Source of the DNA: Bacteroidales bacterium
GTDB lineage: Bacteria > Bacteroidota > Bacteroidia > Bacteroidales > UBA12077
Assembly: GCA_003446015.1 (NCBI GenBank)
Contig: DMBU01000163.1
Location: forward strand, 1-35,720
Direction of reading: 5' to 3'
DNA length: 35,720 nt
A program made the translations under genes and the position numbers. Below the pieces are notes generated by a model. The model made no database searches. It saw only the letters and a list, made by a program, of their open reading frames with translations, and was not told the DNA's origin. Below, in pieces: positions 34,301-35,720 of this stretch (positions are counted from its first letter, which is position 1; the number at the start of each line of letters is the position of its first letter).

Positions 34301-35006
34301 TGTTGGTTACAGAGTTGATGGCGGAACCGCTAAAACAGAAACGTTCAACTTATCAGCCGCAATGGATGCAGGAGATACACGAGAACACACTTTTGCAGAT
34401 GAAATTTCATTCTCATCAGCCAAGGTGTACAAGTTTAAGCCATTTGTTAAACTAGCCGATGATGGTAATGTAAGCAATGATACACTAACTACAGGAACAA
34501 ATATCGATATTTCTGCTCCTGAAGTAATATTAGGTGCTAACGACACCATATCTTTTACTTCTGCAACCTATGAGATATCAACTTCGGAAAGTTATTTAAC
34601 CTATTTATGGACTGGCGGTAGTACTGAGTCAACACTAGTTATTAGTGAAACAGGCTCATATTCCGTAACTGTAACCGACCAGTACGGCTGTCAGGGTGTT
34701 GGAAGTATTTACTGTAAAAAAATAACAACCGGAATCGATCATGTTATCCAGGGTGATGGATACCAAATCAGTTATTATCCAAATCCGGCATCGGAGAAAC
34801 TAATGATTCAGATTGATAACCAGAAATCAACAGATATAATTATTGAGATTGTAAGTTCGAGCGGACAGATACTATACAATAATAAATTATCTAAAATCGA
34901 AAATTCATTAGAACAAATTGATGTTTCACCTTTTACTCGGGGAGTTTATTATTTTAAATTTAAAATTAATGACGAAGTATTTATCCGAAAAATAATTCTT
35001 CAATAA
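28362..35006 (+). CDS. Giant repeat-containing secreted protein with T9SS type A sorting domain
   Basis: The protein has 2214 residues with a signal peptide ending SLSYAQ. A first jelly-roll (MAM-like) domain (about 27-205; SEDFESGTQPDGWTYEY) is followed by a sialidase-associated-like region (about 206-350). A second jelly-roll (about 360-530; NFETDKGW to WNIDDVVVVG), a CARDB-like module (about 530-640) and a third jelly-roll (about 645-825) follow. From about 826 to 2130 there are seven composite repeats. Each is a CARDB-like module (pattern C...V.ITI.N) plus an Ig-like module ending VTVTDxxGC. The last 77 residues (YYPNPASEKLMIQI to VFIRKIILQ) are the type A sorting domain. It is predicted to be cell-surface or secreted through T9SS and non-enzymatic as far as can be seen. 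A strong terminator follows. Confidence 0.9.
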   Translation: MNKFRYFAIVFFFLLSSSLSYAQGELFFSEDFESGTQPDGWTYEYVISFYDWEFQDGGFSTNISIPGSGHPPYAYQGVYNAMFHVQNLGNETTKFITPPIDLSYGIKPELAFWHAQDERYTFGDFRNDELRVYVKKGENQSWVKILEVLETVDSWTQRNIFIADSLLSDSVYIAFEGKTNNGWGTCIDSITIIEKGIIPRYVESVTIQQASTEFVPTESQKNAILRIDFSIKGNEGTLILDSMAVKSLNTDDNDISINGVKLYYSNDTLFQNSTQLGSGTNFQSSIATFNNLNRSFPTGLSSIWITYDIIIDSNHELHEHTLDALIEDESILVNGYLYPSIDKSPEGSRTIYEALLYDNFETDKGWILTGEFQRTTPLGKGGSVSNSDPEEASSGVTVLGTDLTGLGSYPGDYEFNLTDRAYTATSPYLDCKYYKDLYLYFDRWLNIDGNDTVTIDMSAVTKNNWQKFWQNSGTSITGHWSPLRYNISSVANRKDSVQIRYTLGPTNDFWNFSGWNIDDVVVVGNFISKDVGVTNWIGPLDGCGHTDEEYVEITIKNYAGEAMTDPLPVSYSFDGGTTIKYDTIYATIPIDGSITYTIDKPIDLTTPGWYNNVYATTHLAGDEDAANNKLNTIIFIAPTYTLPYSQNFETNYGYYRVRGINSKWQYGSPAGFLINSAASGSKAWVTNLTGNYLNNDSSFLESPCFNFSGTDSIIFEFKCKGISEEQTDGLSLMYSLDEGANWSLVPNDHDFYWNWYNETNITELELPGIDTTSGQWLTFRQLLPPAFSNQSSVKFRFIFESNENDNYEGFGIDDVKIYEAPADVGVISIDEPITQCELSDVTQVKVTIGNFGITTLDSGSKIPVGFDFHGSFLTKDTLELTAPLGPGETVPFTFLETLEMSNAGDYDIAAYTLLESDPYFYNETICNDTISETVTVQGMPNYNPFPVFIGVDAGQPINVVLNAQAGYDEYLWSPVGHNDYDTTITSTGIYKVTVTKYASPSNCLAEDSVEIIGSTTDITINSILTSLADSCEITERTELTELSINLTNNGLADLTAVDDTIFLAYRINELPMIEDTLVNPNLIQTASTDFTFSQKCDLRSSGEYIIKVFHNFSKDLNPLDDTVTTPIINTWKFPKVNLAIDTIYSSQADTLTLDAGSGFASYLWNPGDSTTQTITPINSSFYYKVTVTDVHACGSDMDSTYIETHDLGINEVFSPVNICEDFASATTALNIEIKNYSDNIYSSENTKLFYEYDEGPSIEVNPILNVGASGVVTLNNISTIDATDIGEHSLKIYTSSEIDANHNNDTLEYTFSTWPEPHVNLAYDTIFTTQADTVILVAQEGFVSYAWSDGSTTNDSLIVTNKSSKEYRVTVTDAHCGNDTDSTQIITYNLGVIDFLAPANACAHSNTESVRITIKNFSQDTLVNGTSIPVGYILDGTHVSETLILSSDLNPSQTINYTFSTKANVAAIASYNFKLFTDFKLDVNHNNDTLVDVIKTFGYPSIEIGDDIYTSEPETLTLAAPSGYNFYKWNDGTTTNTLDVSYPATKLYSVTVTDINGCTANDQLTVYTYDVGIASINTPSTTCEFVNNEVLNISVLNNSEDTLLASETIFVSYSLNGSTSVNEIITLAADFLPGTTVDYSFTSMLDLTTATTHNIEVSCVYPNDVNVANDNLSVDIDAVGYPSFSLGEDIYTTNPVGTVLSAPGGYASYEWQDASTNSTFTISNPASAQYAVTVTDAYGCEGSDVIEVYTYNIAATELIAPVSQCELSSSETVSITIMNNSQDLLLSGETINASYTLNSGTPVVESFNLSSNLLPGAAVNYTFTQPADLSANQTHEFELFAELASIDVETNDAITRQVIYQKPILDLGPDVNTGNTEYTINAGAGYSSYAWFDGTTITQTYTVDINDQNPSNKYWVTVTNSYGCSDADTIQVTFTTTPDLAVTSMTSPVSDCWNEEETYPVHIIITNSGVVNLNPGASFTVGYRVDGGTAKTETFNLSAAMDAGDTREHTFADEISFSSAKVYKFKPFVKLADDGNVSNDTLTTGTNIDISAPEVILGANDTISFTSATYEISTSESYLTYLWTGGSTESTLVISETGSYSVTVTDQYGCQGVGSIYCKKITTGIDHVIQGDGYQISYYPNPASEKLMIQIDNQKSTDIIIEIVSSSGQILYNNKLSKIENSLEQIDVSPFTRGVYYFKFKINDEVFIRKIILQ

Positions 35007-35018
35007 ATTCATTAGCTT

Positions 35019-35057
35019 TTAAAAAAAGGTGCCTGATTCAACAGGCATCTTTTTTTA
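35019..35057 (+). terminator. Strong rho-independent terminator after the type A giant gene
   Basis: Stem AGGTGCCTG / CAGGCATCT (one G-U pair) with a six-base loop. An A-run precedes it and eight T follow, 12 bases after the TAA stop at 35006. It is nearly symmetric, so it could act on both strands. Confidence 0.9.
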
Positions 35058-35505
35058 TGTAACAGTCTGATTATTTAATAATTCAAGACCCTTTCTGAAT
35101 TACTTCATATTCTTGTGGGATGCTAAAAAAATAAGTGTAAATCCTTGTTCCTCTGTATAAAAAGAAAGTGGTATCGTTCACCCTTTTTAAAGTTGTTCTA
35201 AAAGCCTTCAAAAAGATTACCTCTTGTAAAGGTGAAACGTTAGCAAAACTAGTATTGACAAAACTTAATATTTACATTATTAGAATAGAACATTGTAGTA
35301 TTTTATTAAATGAATTATAATTTACATTGGTTAAGATTGAGAAATTGTATTTCTACATCTCATGAATGATCTTTTAATAACAATTTGTTTCTTATTGTTC
35401 TTTTCTTGATAAAAGAACCAAAATCAACCGAAATGAACGAATTTTGATAATCTATCCGAATCTTTTATAAATATTGTATTTCAAGAATGTTTTTCCCCAG
35501 TCTTC

Positions 35506-35682
35506 TTAATTATCAACGGTAATCGCATGGTGATTATCAACAATTCCGCACTCATTTCGGATTCCCACCACACCTGCTTTAAGTTGATTTACACTTTTTA
35601 ATAAACTTTGATTAAGCGCTGGCCAGACAAAACGACGGGCCATGCGAGAGCGTGAATGGAATAAATTATTGAATTCCAACAT
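35506..35682 (-). CDS. Small ORF, 58 residues, unknown
   Basis: ATG at 35680-35682, TAA at 35506-35508. The peptide begins MLEFNNLFHSRSRMARRF and ends VDNHHAITVDN. The frame is open a little further upstream, to a TAA at 35703-35701. I do not recognise a family. The stretch 35605-35660 is visibly richer in G+C than its surroundings, which may mean a mobile-element remnant or a conserved repeat. It may be a chance ORF. Confidence 0.25.
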   Translation of the reverse strand: MLEFNNLFHSRSRMARRFVWPALNQSLLKSVNQLKAGVVGIRNECGIVDNHHAITVDN

Positions 35683-35720
35683 AGGAGCTTGCTTACTTTG
35701 TTAGGAATTCTTAATTTATT

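Larger units (their letters stand above)
35007..35720. other. Downstream spacer with terminator, hairpin and one small ORF
   Basis: About 700 bp after the type A giant. It holds the terminator (35019-35057), a hairpin GTTCTTTT/AAAAGAAC (35397-35418) and a 58-codon minus-strand ORF (35506-35682). I see no tRNA, rRNA or recognisable gene in 35058-35500. Confidence 0.5.

Noticed and set aside
31298..34549. Minus-strand ORFs within the type A giant gene
   Set aside because: They are low-complexity antisense shadows of a repetitive coding region.
35058..35500. Possible RNA gene downstream of the last terminator
   Set aside because: No cloverleaf or other recognisable RNA fold was seen; only one short AT-rich hairpin.

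Overview
The window comes from a low-G+C member of the Bacteroidota, probably a Bacteroidia-type environmental organism. The signs are two giant secreted proteins with type IX secretion (T9SS) sorting domains, a PorP/SprF homologue, promoter boxes of the TAnnTTTG form, few Shine-Dalgarno sites and AT-rich spacers. A tungsten-type aldehyde:ferredoxin oxidoreductase suggests an anaerobic or microaerobic lifestyle.

Layout. (1) 1-4609, minus strand: a metal-efflux operon. It encodes a His/Cys-rich small membrane protein, a lipoprotein RND adaptor and a CusA/CzcA-type pump that runs off the left edge. (2) 4760-6046, plus: a membrane HAMP/GAF/coiled-coil sensor-like protein with no output domain, convergent with (3). 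(3) 6048-9282, minus: YceI protein, outer-membrane barrel, second YceI-like protein and an Rrf2-type regulator with three cysteines. A palindrome overlaps the predicted transcription start of this block. (4) 9448-12876, plus: two tandem secreted metallo-beta-lactamase-fold hydrolases and an OprB-like porin, closed by a bidirectional terminator. (5) 12929-17066: the aldehyde oxidoreductase (minus), divergent from a DUF364-like protein, a small ThiF/MoeB-type adenylyltransferase and a ThiS/MoaD-type sulfur carrier (plus). This looks like an enzyme with a dedicated pterin or sulfur-transfer maturation set and is the best candidate for a little-described system. (6) 17251-19436: DivIC/FtsB-like division protein, a family 2 glycosyltransferase and a membrane-anchored OmpH/Skp-like protein. 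(7) 19437-19860: a repeat-rich spacer. (8) 19861-35006: PorP/SprF, a 2372-residue PKD-repeat protein with a type B sorting domain, and a divergent 2214-residue repeat protein with a type A sorting domain. (9) 35007-35720: a strong terminator, then mostly unassigned DNA with one small ORF.

The spacers hold several families of 7-bp tandem repeats. Four of the arrays overlap or lie within 4 bp of a stop codon, and one spans the stop of one gene and the start of the next. A 211-bp element bounded by a perfect 13-bp inverted repeat lies at 19625-19835. No tRNA, rRNA, CRISPR array or complete insertion sequence was recognised.
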